Shown here in pieces: positions 52,548-61,266 of a stretch of 64,000 nucleotides of DNA. Position 1 is the stretch's first letter. Each line of letters begins with the position of its first letter. A program made the translations under genes and the position numbers. The stretch is from Sphaerochaeta sp. UBA5849. Its GTDB lineage: Bacteria; Spirochaetota; Spirochaetia; Sphaerochaetales; Sphaerochaetaceae. The notes under the pieces are model-generated. The model had not been told where the DNA came from. It worked only from the letters and a program-made list of their open reading frames with translations, and ran no database searches. The stretch is from contig DJGJ01000066.1 in the NCBI GenBank assembly GCA_002432715.1, positions 42,017 to 106,016 of the forward strand, written 5' to 3'.

Positions 52548-52814
52548 TTATTCCTGGACAGTTCTGGTTATAGTTACACCATTTCTGTTGAGCAGGCTTT
52601 TTACGGTATCGCTGGGCTGTGCCCCCTTGGCAAGCCATTCCTTGATTTTCTCGACCTTCAGTACTACCTGCTTGTCCTTCTCGGCCAAGGGGTGGTACTG
52701 ACCAACCTCATCGAGGGTCTTGCTCTGGGTGTTAGCCCTTGAGTCCATCACCACGATACGGTAGTCAGGTCTCTTCTTGCTGCCAAATCTCTTCAGTCTC
52801 ATGCTTGTGCTCAC
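52548..52814 (-). CDS. rpsP: 30S ribosomal protein S16
   Basis: An 88-residue ribosomal protein beginning MSTSMRLKRFGSKKRPDYRI with YHPLAEKDKQVVLKVEK and WLAKGAQPSDTVKSLL, the standard S16 parts. Between ffh and khpA. Confidence 0.96.
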   Translation of the reverse strand: MSTSMRLKRFGSKKRPDYRIVVMDSRANTQSKTLDEVGQYHPLAEKDKQVVLKVEKIKEWLAKGAQPSDTVKSLLNRNGVTITRTVQE

Positions 52815-52839
52815 GTCAATTCCTCCTACGAATTCAACT

Positions 52840-54174
52840 CTACATACCCATCTGTTTCAGCATTGCAGCCTGGTATTTTTTATTTTTTGCCAACTTCTTC
52901 ATCGTAAGTCGCATTTTCTCAAACTTCTTGAGCAATCGGTTGACATCGGACACAGTAGTCCCGCTGCCGTTTGCCACCCGTTTGCGTCTTGTCGGCCCCA
53001 TTATATGGTAATTCGCACGTTCCGCATAGGTCATGGATAGGATAATTGCTTTCTCCTTGCGAATTTCCGCCTTGTCGATGTCATCTTCACTGATCTGGCC
53101 CTTGGCCCCGGGAATCATCTCCAACAGCTGTTCCATCGACCCCATCTTGTCCATATTGTTCAGTTGGTCGAGGTAATCCTGCAGGTCAAAGGTGTTCTTT
53201 GCCATCTTTTCCTGCATTCTGAGAGCTTCTTTCTCATCGATTGCGCTCTGGGCCTTTTCAACCAAGCTTACGATATCACCCATGCCAAGGATTCGGCCGG
53301 CGATGCGGTCTGGATAGAACGGCTCGATGTCGTCCATCTTCTCGCCGACACCGATGTACTTGATGGGTTTTCCAACAACCGAACGCAGCGAAAGTGCGGC
53401 ACCGCCGCGGGTGTCACTATCGAACTTGGAGAGAATTACCCCGGTAATTCCGACTTTCTGCTCAAATTCCTGGGCAATGGCAACAGCGTTCTGACCGGTC
53501 ATCGAGTCTGCAACAAAGAGCGTTTCATCCGGCTTGATGGCATCACGAACCCGCTGGATCTCATCCATGAGGGCCTGGTCGAGGTGCATGCGCCCGCTTG
53601 TATCGACGATCAGAATGTCGCGCTGCTCCTTCTTTGCCTGGGCAAGGGCTGCCTTTGCAACCTTGGAAGGGTCTTTCTCCCCGGCAAGGGTGAACACCGG
53701 CACACCAACCGACTCACCGAGGACTTGCAGCTGCAGGATGGCCGCCGGCCTGACCAAGTCGGCGGCAACCAACATGGGACGCCTGCCCTCCCGCTTGAGG
53801 CGGGAAGCCAGCTTGGCGCTGGTGGTGGTCTTGCCGGATCCCTGCAACCCCATCATCAGGATGACGGTGGTGGTGTCGGGACCCTTGAGCAGGAGTTTTT
53901 GATTCTCCTCATCCCCGAGCAGGGCGACCATGTGATCGTAGACGATCTTCACGAACTGTTGACCCGGATCGACGGCCTTGAGGACTTTCTCCCCAAGAGC
54001 TTCTTCCATGGTCCCATTGATGAAGCGTCTGACAACGCGCAGGTTTACGTCAGCATCCAGGAGCGCCACCTTGATCTCTTCAACGGCATCCTGGATGTTC
54101 TTCTCGGTTATTTTGGACTTGCCGGCAAACGTTCGCATGATGCCGGAGAACTTATCGCTTATTGAATCAAACAT
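52840..54174 (-). CDS. ffh: Signal recognition particle protein Ffh
   Basis: A 444-residue SRP54 GTPase. The G domain has MGLQGSGKTTTSAKLA, VAADLVRPAAILQL, DTSGRMHLD and LSKFDSDTRGGAAL. The C-terminal M domain (about residues 300-444) is methionine-rich and contains the RNA-binding RKRVANGSGTTVSDVNRLLK. It targets nascent membrane proteins to FtsY (15.4-16.3 kb). First gene of the operon, with its own promoter just inside the smc 3' end. Confidence 0.97.
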   Translation of the reverse strand: MFDSISDKFSGIMRTFAGKSKITEKNIQDAVEEIKVALLDADVNLRVVRRFINGTMEEALGEKVLKAVDPGQQFVKIVYDHMVALLGDEENQKLLLKGPDTTTVILMMGLQGSGKTTTSAKLASRLKREGRRPMLVAADLVRPAAILQLQVLGESVGVPVFTLAGEKDPSKVAKAALAQAKKEQRDILIVDTSGRMHLDQALMDEIQRVRDAIKPDETLFVADSMTGQNAVAIAQEFEQKVGITGVILSKFDSDTRGGAALSLRSVVGKPIKYIGVGEKMDDIEPFYPDRIAGRILGMGDIVSLVEKAQSAIDEKEALRMQEKMAKNTFDLQDYLDQLNNMDKMGSMEQLLEMIPGAKGQISEDDIDKAEIRKEKAIILSMTYAERANYHIMGPTRRKRVANGSGTTVSDVNRLLKKFEKMRLTMKKLAKNKKYQAAMLKQMGM

Positions 54175-54210
54175 TACCTTACTCTATTATGAATTTCACT
54201 CAAGTTACAT

Positions 54211-54240
54211 CTTATACCGTACACCAGTCTTTTCTGTCAA
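54211..54240 (-). promoter_or_regulatory. Promoter of the ffh-rpsP-khpA-rimM-trmD-rplS operon
   Basis: Minus strand TTGACA (54235-54240), 18-base spacer, TATAAG (54211-54216). The -35 overlaps the smc stop codon, so the operon starts where smc ends. Confidence 0.7.
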
Positions 54241-57086
54241 GAAGTGCCGAGAGACTGCCCTTCCTCATCGAAGGAAACGGCCTGTTGCCGGTCATTGAGA
54301 ATGACCTGTTCCCCTGCAAAGTTCCCGATACGATAGCTGACCATGGTCGAAACCCCGGGCTCCATCTGGGTCACCCCCAAGAGGGTCTGGCTTCCCATGA
54401 CTGTATGCTTGTTGTGTGTGATGATGATGAATTGGCTCTTGCGGGCGAACTCTTCCAGCACGGAGAGAAAATATCCGATATTTCGGTCGTCGAGGGCGGC
54501 ATCGATCTCATCGAGGATGCAGAAGGGAGAGGGTTTTACCAGATACGTGGCAAACAGCAGGGCGACAGCGGTCATCGATCTCTCACCGCCACTGAGCAAG
54601 GCCAGATGCGTCAACTTCTTTCCCGGCGGCTGGGCCAGGATGTCGATCCCGCTCTCCAGGACGTTTTCTGGATCGACCAAAGTCAACTCCGCCCGCCCGC
54701 CCCCGAACAGGCGGCGGAACATCTCCTGAAAATTCTGGCTGATCTGCTTGTAGGAGGCAAGAAAAAGCTCCTCGCTGCGGCTCTTGATCTGGAGCACCAC
54801 TGCATCGAGATCCGCTTTCGCCCTGTTCAGGTCATCCAGCTGCTTGGTCAGAAAGTCGTACTGCTCCTTGACCTCGCCGAACTCTTCCTCAGCCATCTGA
54901 TTGATGTACCCCATTCCCTCGATATTTTTTCTCACCTCCTCCAACCGGGACTTGAGAACGGGAATGTCGAGGGTCTCTTCGCTCAATCTACCTTCAAACT
55001 CTTTCAGGCTCTTGCCGTAGTTGTCGAAGAAGTTGGTGTACAGCACAGCTATATTGCTTGCAAGCTGTTCAATCTGCAGCTCCAGCTTCTCCTTCTCCGA
55101 CCGCATTTTCTGCAGCTCTTCATACCGCTCGTTCTTCTGGTCCTGCTTGCTCCTGATCTGATTGCTCTGCTGCTCAATGACCACGATCAAATCTTTCAAG
55201 TCGGCATTCAGCATAGCGATGCGGTTCTTATTCTCCTTCACCTCGCCCTCGACGCTGCGGATGTCCTCCTGCGTCTCATAGATCCGCTCCTGTGCCGTCT
55301 CAGAGAGCTTGACCGCATCCTTGTATTGATACTCCTGCTCAGTGACCGAACGCTGAAGCTTGGACACCCACTCCTTGGCGGCGCTCTTTTGCGAAAGCAG
55401 TTGATTCATGGCTACCTTCTGGTCGCTGATGGTGCCTTGGTATCGTTCAAGTTCGAGGCCCAGGCGGACATTTTCCTCCCGCAGGTAGGCAATCCGTTCA
55501 CGATTCGACTGCACTTGCTTGCGTATTGCAGCCATCTGGTCGTCGAGGCGGTGCTTCTCGGAAATGGTGCCCTGGGGTGAAATGAGCTCGTCGAGGAAGG
55601 TCGGCTGCATGGCCTCATACTTTTGAAACAAGGCTTGGATGCGCTCAACGGCAATGGACATGTTCTGATGGAACTGAAGCTGCCTCTCAACCAGGTCCTG
55701 GGAAGAGAGGGTGGTATGGGACAGTTGCTTGAGGAACTGCGTCTGCTCCTCAAGGCTTTTGCGCATATACTCGATGGCTTTGACCAAGTCCGCCCTGGCA
55801 GCTTCCTTGCTGTTCTGGTTGTACCCGCTCTGCTTCAGCTTCTCCTCGAGTTGGATGACGATGATATCGGTCAGCTCCTTGATCTTCAACGAAAGCTCTT
55901 CAAGACTGTCATCAAGGCCCATGTTTTGGCCTTCAAGATCGGTAATCTCTTGGTTATGCCCATACAGCAGGGAACGCGTGGCGTCCAATGCTTTCTGGTT
56001 GCGGGCCATCTCCTCTTCAAGCTGGATGACCGAGGCGTCGATATCCGCCATCTCATCGAGTTTTTGGTCGATTTCAGCGGTATCGCGTTCAATATGTTCC
56101 AAAATGACCTGGCTGCGGGCTGCGGCTTGGTCCTTTTGCTGCAAAAAATCCCGGAAGCGCTGGGTCAACAAGTCGAGTTTATCCGCCTTGCCCTTGATGG
56201 ATTCATCAAGTCGCTGCAGTTCCGTCTGCATGGTTATCCGCTCGGTTCCCAAGGCTCGAAGCTGGTCCTGCATCTGTTCAATTTCCTGGTCGCAACTGGT
56301 CAAGGAGCCCTTCTGCGACTCAAACTCACGCTCGTACCGCTCCTTCAACTCGATCTTGCTCTCACGCAGCATGATGTATGATTTGAGTGTTGAGAGTTGG
56401 ACATCTACTTCGAGGGAGAATTGTTCTTGCTTGAGCGTGCGGTAGGAGGCCGCCTTGGCTGCCTGATTCTTCTTGGTTTCGTAGTTGCGCTTCACTTCCT
56501 TGAGAATGGTTTCCACCTGCAGGATGTTCTCATCAGTCTTTGCCAGCTTGCGTTCGGCTTCGATGCTTTGGACCTTGAATCGTGATATTCCTGCAGCTTC
56601 CTCGAATATATAGCGTCGGTCTTCCGGCTTTGAAGAGAGAATTTGGTCGATCTTTCCTTGCTCGAGAATGGAGTAGGCACTCTTTCCTACTCCAGTGTCA
56701 TAGAAGAGCTCACGGATGTTCTTGAGCAGGACCCTGTTGCGGTTCAAATAGTATTCACTCTCGCCGCTTCGGAATATGCGTCGCTTGATCTCAACCTCAG
56801 CTTCTTCAATGGAAAGATGGCGTTCCTCATTGGAGATGACCAACGATACCTCTGCTACCTGAAGAGGTTTTCTCGTATCTGTGCCGTTGAAAATGATGTC
56901 TTCCATGCGGCCAGCCCGTAGTGTTTTCGTCGATTGTTCGCCAAGCACCCACTTGATGGCATCGACTATGTTGCTCTTTCCACATCCGTTGGGGCCAAGC
57001 AGGCTGGTAATTCCATCTGAAAATTCCAAATTCACTTTATCTGCAAAGGATTTGAAACCATATATCTCCAGGCTTTTTAGAAACAA
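54237..57086 (-). CDS. smc: SMC-like chromosome segregation ATPase, short and without an evident hinge
   Basis: A 949-residue SMC protein. Walker A is GPNGCGKSNIVDA near the N-terminus; the ABC signature LLSGGERSMTAVALLFA and Walker B FCILDEIDAALDD are near the C-terminus. Between them is coiled coil; I see no 150-residue globular hinge, and the only break is around MQPTFLDELISPQGT. Typical SMCs have about 1150-1200 residues. The start is TTG 57086 with GAGGG six bases upstream. Divergent from rnhB; the neighbouring rnhB and PUR genes recall the Borrelia order. Confidence 0.88.
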   Translation of the reverse strand: MFLKSLEIYGFKSFADKVNLEFSDGITSLLGPNGCGKSNIVDAIKWVLGEQSTKTLRAGRMEDIIFNGTDTRKPLQVAEVSLVISNEERHLSIEEAEVEIKRRIFRSGESEYYLNRNRVLLKNIRELFYDTGVGKSAYSILEQGKIDQILSSKPEDRRYIFEEAAGISRFKVQSIEAERKLAKTDENILQVETILKEVKRNYETKKNQAAKAASYRTLKQEQFSLEVDVQLSTLKSYIMLRESKIELKERYEREFESQKGSLTSCDQEIEQMQDQLRALGTERITMQTELQRLDESIKGKADKLDLLTQRFRDFLQQKDQAAARSQVILEHIERDTAEIDQKLDEMADIDASVIQLEEEMARNQKALDATRSLLYGHNQEITDLEGQNMGLDDSLEELSLKIKELTDIIVIQLEEKLKQSGYNQNSKEAARADLVKAIEYMRKSLEEQTQFLKQLSHTTLSSQDLVERQLQFHQNMSIAVERIQALFQKYEAMQPTFLDELISPQGTISEKHRLDDQMAAIRKQVQSNRERIAYLREENVRLGLELERYQGTISDQKVAMNQLLSQKSAAKEWVSKLQRSVTEQEYQYKDAVKLSETAQERIYETQEDIRSVEGEVKENKNRIAMLNADLKDLIVVIEQQSNQIRSKQDQKNERYEELQKMRSEKEKLELQIEQLASNIAVLYTNFFDNYGKSLKEFEGRLSEETLDIPVLKSRLEEVRKNIEGMGYINQMAEEEFGEVKEQYDFLTKQLDDLNRAKADLDAVVLQIKSRSEELFLASYKQISQNFQEMFRRLFGGGRAELTLVDPENVLESGIDILAQPPGKKLTHLALLSGGERSMTAVALLFATYLVKPSPFCILDEIDAALDDRNIGYFLSVLEEFARKSQFIIITHNKHTVMGSQTLLGVTQMEPGVSTMVSYRIGNFAGEQVILNDRQQAVSFDEEGQSLGTS

Positions 57087-57123
57087 AATACACCCTCTTT
57101 GTGCTTGACGCAGTAATGGGAGG

Positions 57124-57132
57124 ATTATAGCA
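57124..57132 (-). promoter_or_regulatory. Extended -10 promoter of smc
   Basis: Minus strand TGCTATAAT, an extended -10 element with a weak TTTTAC 17 bases before the hexamer, about 38 bases before the TTG start. Confidence 0.5.
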
Positions 57133-57167
57133 TAGGTTGGTCGTCGGTAAAAGTAGGAGGAAAAAGC

Positions 57168-57797
57168 ATGCAGGAGGCCTTGTTGTTCCCGATGGAGCAC
57201 GATTACCGCGTAGTATGCGGCTTGGATGAAGCCGGCAGGGGGCCGCTGGCAGGTCCTGTGGTGGCTGGAGCAGTCATCCTGGGCCCCGACTTTCCCACCC
57301 ACCTGCTCAACGATTCAAAGAAGCTGAGTGAAAAGCAACGCCTTGAAGCAGAAATGGTGATTAAAAATAAGGCCCTTTTTTGGGCTATCGCTCTGGCAAC
57401 CGCCCAGGAAATCGACAGGATCAACATCCTGCAGGCTTCGCTTTTGGCCATGCAGCGCGCCTATGAGAAAATCAGCAGCAAAGTACGGGTGGATTTGGCC
57501 TTGGTTGACGGCAACCAACGCCCGAACCTGGATTGCATCACCCAGACGATTGTCGGTGGGGACGCCCTCGTTCCCCAAATCATGGCGGCCAGCATCCTTG
57601 CCAAGAATCAACGGGACAGATACATGGTTCTCTGCCACCAAAAATGGCCTCTCTACAATTTTGAGAAACACAAGGGCTATCCAACCGCCGAGCACCGAGA
57701 TGCATGTCTGCTCTATGGCTTGTGCCCCATTCATCGGCGTACATTCCACATCAAAGGCAAACCGCAGAACAACAGCTGTCAGGCAACGCTCTTTTAG
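57168..57797 (+). CDS. rnhB: Ribonuclease HII
   Basis: A 209-residue RNase HII cutting RNA in RNA-DNA hybrids, including single misplaced ribonucleotides. The active-site start is CGLDEAGRGPLAGPVVAGA with the DE pair, followed by NDSKKLSEKQR, a further acidic residue in LALVDGNQRP and ILAKNQRDRYM. AGGAGG precedes ATG 57168. Its stop interlocks with the converging GNAT gene over four bases. Confidence 0.96.
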   Translation: MQEALLFPMEHDYRVVCGLDEAGRGPLAGPVVAGAVILGPDFPTHLLNDSKKLSEKQRLEAEMVIKNKALFWAIALATAQEIDRINILQASLLAMQRAYEKISSKVRVDLALVDGNQRPNLDCITQTIVGGDALVPQIMAASILAKNQRDRYMVLCHQKWPLYNFEKHKGYPTAEHRDACLLYGLCPIHRRTFHIKGKPQNNSCQATLF

Positions 57798-58252
57798 AGC
57801 AGCCGCATCATCGGCACAAATCGTATGCCGTCTCTCTCTTGTTCAGGAGCACACTGCTTGAACCCAAAGTGTTGGTAGGCCTCTACTGCCGAGAGTGCAG
57901 CGTTGACGCTGATTGCCGCCACACTGCTGTCCCGCTTCTTGCACAGCGATACAGCCTGTTCGACCAGTGCCTTCGCAAAGCCTTTTCCTTGGTGCTCACA
58001 TTTGGTGAACAGCAAGCAGATATGGGAGTTTCTGCCAATTTCAATCAGGGAGACAAGCGTTCCATCCAAGAAGGCAACCAATCCGAATCCTCCGTCCGAA
58101 AGGCGGGCCTGCATCGCGCTTTCTTCGATGAATGCGTAGAAGGTCTGCCTTCCCTCTTCTGTATATGTCGAGGCAAGAACCTGGTCGAAGACTTCTCTTG
58201 CCAGGGCGCAGACTGCGGGAATATCCTGTGTCTGCATCTGTTTGATTTCCAT
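57794..58252 (-). CDS. GNAT-family N-acetyltransferase
   Basis: A 152-residue GNAT protein. The acetyl-CoA site is in LLFTKCEHQGKGFAKALVEQ (QGKGFA for the QxxGxG/A loop), and AVEAYQHFGFKQ is the usual C-terminal part. The substrate is unknown. ATG 58252 (MEIKQMQTQDIP) has GGAG upstream; the longer frame would run into the terminator of the PUR gene. Confidence 0.88.
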   Translation of the reverse strand: MEIKQMQTQDIPAVCALAREVFDQVLASTYTEEGRQTFYAFIEESAMQARLSDGGFGLVAFLDGTLVSLIEIGRNSHICLLFTKCEHQGKGFAKALVEQAVSLCKKRDSSVAAISVNAALSAVEAYQHFGFKQCAPEQERDGIRFVPMMRLL

Positions 58253-58270
58253 CGATGCTACTCCTAATAC

Positions 58271-58296
58271 AAGAAAGGCAGCCTCTCGGCTGCCCA
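58271..58296 (-). terminator. Terminator of the PUR-domain gene
   Basis: Minus strand GGCAGCC-GAGA-GGCTGCC (58277-58294) followed by TTTCTTG, seven bases after the stop of the PUR gene. Confidence 0.75.
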
Positions 58297-58302
58297 CTTG
58301 GT

Positions 58303-58551
58303 TTATTTCTGCTTGGAGTTCTGCTTGATGAAATCCAGGGATTTCTGCAGTTCCTTCAAGAATTCTCCCAAATCTTCCTGATAGACTATCAATGACTGCC
58401 TGATGAACTTGTCACTGTCAGGAGTACCCTTGCTCTCAACCAAATTGAGGAACATGTCCCCATAAATGTTCTCTTTCACATTAAAGAAATAGGTCCTGTC
58501 ATTCTTGACAAGTCTCGTTGAATACACTTCTCCACGCTGTCCCACGCTCAT
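58303..58551 (-). CDS. PUR-domain DNA/RNA-binding protein (DUF3276)
   Basis: An 82-residue protein with the single PUR repeat pattern: RGEVYSTRLVKNDRTYFFNVKEN, then FLNLVESKG and a helix with IVYQEDLGEFLKELQKSL. It matches the DUF3276 family that includes the Borrelia nucleic-acid-binding protein BpuR. The nearby order (smc, rnhB, PUR) supports this. Probably a homodimer binding nucleic acid; targets cannot be read here. Confidence 0.87.
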   Translation of the reverse strand: MSVGQRGEVYSTRLVKNDRTYFFNVKENIYGDMFLNLVESKGTPDSDKFIRQSLIVYQEDLGEFLKELQKSLDFIKQNSKQK

Positions 58552-58617
58552 AACCTCGCTTGTATCGCTATAGAGTACTTGTAACAGGCTTTATGCTCCT
58601 CTGTCAACTGCAGGTAC

Positions 58618-58646
58618 TTGACGAAGAATTCAGAATACTTTATAAA
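58618..58646 (+). promoter_or_regulatory. Promoter of tRNA-Gly
   Basis: TTGACG (58618-58623), 17-base spacer, TATAAA (58641-58646), 19 bases before the tRNA. Confidence 0.85.
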
Positions 58647-58665
58647 AACACCGTACCAAGCATTT

Positions 58666-58736
58666 GCGCCTATCGTATAATGGTATTACCTCAGCCTTCC
58701 AAGCTGAAGAAGCGGGTTCGACTCCCGTTGGGCGCT
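58666..58736 (+). tRNA. tRNA-Gly (anticodon TCC)
   Basis: A 71-base tRNA: acceptor GCGCCTA/TGGGCGC, anticodon loop CTTCCAA (anticodon TCC) in the stem CAGC...GCTG, and T arm CGGGTTCGACTCCCG. CCA is not encoded. Confidence 0.95.
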
Positions 58737-58742
58737 CAAGAG

Positions 58743-58772
58743 AAACCTACACCAGTGCGTGTGGGTTTTTTG
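58743..58772 (+). terminator. Terminator of tRNA-Gly
   Basis: A 10-bp stem AAACCTACAC/GTGTGGGTTT (58743-58752 with 58759-58768, one G-T pair) followed by more T. Confidence 0.85.
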
Positions 58773-58844
58773 TTGTCTTATGCAATTCACCGGTATATCG
58801 CACCTCATAATTTTGCTATAGTATTGAATCGTACTGGAGGATTC

Positions 58845-60032
58845 ATGGAACTCATACTCAAACGGTATGCACAGCTTATCATCGATGTGCAGCTCAAGCT
58901 GACCGAAGGCGACAGCCTTTCAATCAACACCGAAGCAACAACCATGCAATTTGCACGCCTGTTGGCCAGACAAGCATGTTTGACAACCCGCCAGAGCGTG
59001 ACCATTGTGGAAACCAATCATGGGAAGGTTGTCCAAGCCTACCCGATTGAACCTGAGGAGAAGGAGATTTTCCGTCCGCCAGTGCACACGACGGTCATGT
59101 GCCATATCTTCGATCTTGATACAAATCCGTATCGAAATGCGGGCGACCTGTCCCTGGTTGTCGGTGAAGTAACAGCCATTGCAAAATTCGGCCATCTCAG
59201 CGACCCGGTGATCCTCGACCGCCGTATTGCCGTGCCATGGGCAAATGTTCCCTACCCCGGCATACGATGGGCGTCGGAACTGCTGGGAAAGGCTGTGAAT
59301 GAAGATCGGATGTGGCATCTGTTCAGCATGCTCTATCGCCTGGATGATGGGTGGAACGTCTCATACTGGGAAGAGCAGGGAAATTTGTTGGAATATCGCA
59401 AGAACGCTTTGAACAAAATCGGCCATAGCCGTGTCACCTGTGTATCCGATGGTTGGCAGCTTGAAGTCGCGCTTGCACAAAACACGCGCTGGGCCGGCGG
59501 CAGGACCACGTTGGCGAGCAGACGCTACTTCTCCCCTACGCTGCCCGTCCAAGGCCTCCATGCCCCGTTGGACAGCTTTTCGGCCCAAGGGACTTTTTCG
59601 GCCTCTCGACCTTTCTATGTACTGGGCAGCGAAGTGACAGGAGCGTGGTTTACCGTGAAGGACGGAAGAGTCATCGATTGGCAGGCGGAAACCGGAAAAG
59701 AGGCACTGTCTGCCTTCTTCAACATTGATGAAGGAGCGAGACACGTCGGCGAGATTTCCCTTGCTGACAACGACACCATTGAGAGCCGATACATAGAAAA
59801 ATCGATTCATCCGCATTTTGCCAAGGAAATCACCACGACGATTACGTTCGGGGGATTCTCCTTGGACACGCTTACCACCCAGGCCAACGACGAGGATATC
59901 CTCACAAGCAAATTGTGTGAATCCTTGGTACGATTGGAAATTCCCGTGGGAGACAGTCATCTAAGTGTCACCCTCCAAGCCGATGACGGCCAAATCCATG
60001 ACGTCATGTTTGAAGGGGTACACACCTTATAG
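58845..60032 (+). CDS. M29 aminopeptidase paralogue lacking metal ligands
   Basis: A 395-residue protein clearly paralogous to the next gene over its whole length. At the metal sites it differs: LPVQGLHAPLD replaces LPTEEIFTTPD, TTTITFGGF replaces SCHLALGDGY, and LVRLEIPVG replaces LMHVDFMIG. Only the Glu in VGEISLA remains. It should not bind the two metals and is probably not a peptidase. Structure or regulatory role possible, for example pairing with the active enzyme. GGAGG precedes ATG 58845. Confidence 0.8.
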   Translation: MELILKRYAQLIIDVQLKLTEGDSLSINTEATTMQFARLLARQACLTTRQSVTIVETNHGKVVQAYPIEPEEKEIFRPPVHTTVMCHIFDLDTNPYRNAGDLSLVVGEVTAIAKFGHLSDPVILDRRIAVPWANVPYPGIRWASELLGKAVNEDRMWHLFSMLYRLDDGWNVSYWEEQGNLLEYRKNALNKIGHSRVTCVSDGWQLEVALAQNTRWAGGRTTLASRRYFSPTLPVQGLHAPLDSFSAQGTFSASRPFYVLGSEVTGAWFTVKDGRVIDWQAETGKEALSAFFNIDEGARHVGEISLADNDTIESRYIEKSIHPHFAKEITTTITFGGFSLDTLTTQANDEDILTSKLCESLVRLEIPVGDSHLSVTLQADDGQIHDVMFEGVHTL

Positions 60033-60042
60033 GAGTATACAT

Positions 60043-61266
60043 ATGGACCCAAAACTCATTGCTGCATATGCAGACCTCATCATTGAGAAAGGCATCAATC
60101 TTCAGAAAGGAAAGAATGTCCTCATCCTGACCGGGCCGGGGACGTACTACTTCGCCCGCGAGCTCAGCAAATCGGCATACAGGAAGGGAGCAACCTTCGT
60201 CCAGGTGCTTCTTGACGACCTGGACGTACTTGCATCCCGCCTGGCAGCCCAGGAGGAGGACCAGCTGACGTTCAACCCGGCCTACATGAAGGCACTCGAC
60301 TATGAGATGTGCACCGAAGGCTGGTCCTACATCCGCATCGATGCCACCGAAGAGCGGCTCGACCACGCCGAGCTCGACCAGACAAAGAATCAGATTCTCG
60401 GCAAGGCGAAGCGAAGATTTCATGAAGCGCGAAGCAAGAAACTTATGCGCAGCCAGCTTGCTTGGTGTGTTTGCTGCGCCCCCGGCCCCCTGTGGGCCAA
60501 GCAGGTGCTTGGGCCGCAGGCTACCATCGATGATTTGATGAATGTGCTCAAGCCGATACTCCTGCTCGATACAAAAGACCCCGGTCTTGCATGGGAAGAG
60601 AAGAAAGAGATGCTGGACCGCCGAAGAACGTACCTGAACGACCAAGGAATCGATACACTTCACTTCAAGAGCAGCAAAACCGACCTCACCATAGGCTTCA
60701 CCGACCAAGCCCGGTTCACCGGAGGTGCCGAAACGATGCCCGACGGGCTCCAATTCTTTGCAAACCTTCCCACCGAGGAGATTTTCACCACCCCCGACCG
60801 GCTTCGGGCCGACGGATATGTTACGACCACCAAACCGGTAAGTGTTCTCGATGTCAAGACCGAAGAAGTGCGCCTTGTCTTCAAGGATGGAAAGGTAATC
60901 GACTACAGCGCCCGCGAAGGCAAGGAAGCGATGGATACCTTCTTCTCCATCGACGAAGGAACCCGACGTCTCGGAGAAGTGGCTCTGGTGGATGAGACCA
61001 GCCCCATCGCGCAGAGCAACTACATCTTCAACTCAATCCTGCTGGATGAGAATGCTTCCTGCCACCTCGCCCTAGGCGATGGCTATCCTACGGCATTGGC
61101 GAATGGGGCGTTGCTTTCCACCGATGAGCAGCTGCATGAAGCCGGATGCAATACCAGTCTCATGCATGTCGATTTCATGATTGGTTCCAAGGACATGGAC
61201 ATCGACGCCACCACCGGCGACGGGAAGACTTTTGCAGTAATGAGAAAGGGAGTATTTGTCTTTTAG
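60043..61266 (+). CDS. M29-family aminopeptidase
   Basis: A 407-residue metallo-aminopeptidase of the AmpS/PepS/T type. All metal-ligand segments are present: LPTEEIFTTP (Glu), RRLGEVALVDETSPI (Glu), NASCHLALGDGY (His, Tyr) and SLMHVDFMIG (His, Asp). It removes N-terminal residues from peptides in the cytoplasm and is usually a dimer. AGGAG precedes ATG 60043, ten bases after the degenerate paralogue. Its stop interlocks with coaX. Confidence 0.92.
   Translation: MDPKLIAAYADLIIEKGINLQKGKNVLILTGPGTYYFARELSKSAYRKGATFVQVLLDDLDVLASRLAAQEEDQLTFNPAYMKALDYEMCTEGWSYIRIDATEERLDHAELDQTKNQILGKAKRRFHEARSKKLMRSQLAWCVCCAPGPLWAKQVLGPQATIDDLMNVLKPILLLDTKDPGLAWEEKKEMLDRRRTYLNDQGIDTLHFKSSKTDLTIGFTDQARFTGGAETMPDGLQFFANLPTEEIFTTPDRLRADGYVTTTKPVSVLDVKTEEVRLVFKDGKVIDYSAREGKEAMDTFFSIDEGTRRLGEVALVDETSPIAQSNYIFNSILLDENASCHLALGDGYPTALANGALLSTDEQLHEAGCNTSLMHVDFMIGSKDMDIDATTGDGKTFAVMRKGVFVF

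Noticed and set aside
53164..54165. A 333-codon open frame opposite ffh
   Set aside because: No motif or start signal; ffh is certain on the other strand.
54162..55580. A 472-codon open frame on the plus strand, rich in Leu
   Set aside because: It is the complement of the smc coiled coil, whose codon pattern produces long Leu-rich mirror frames.
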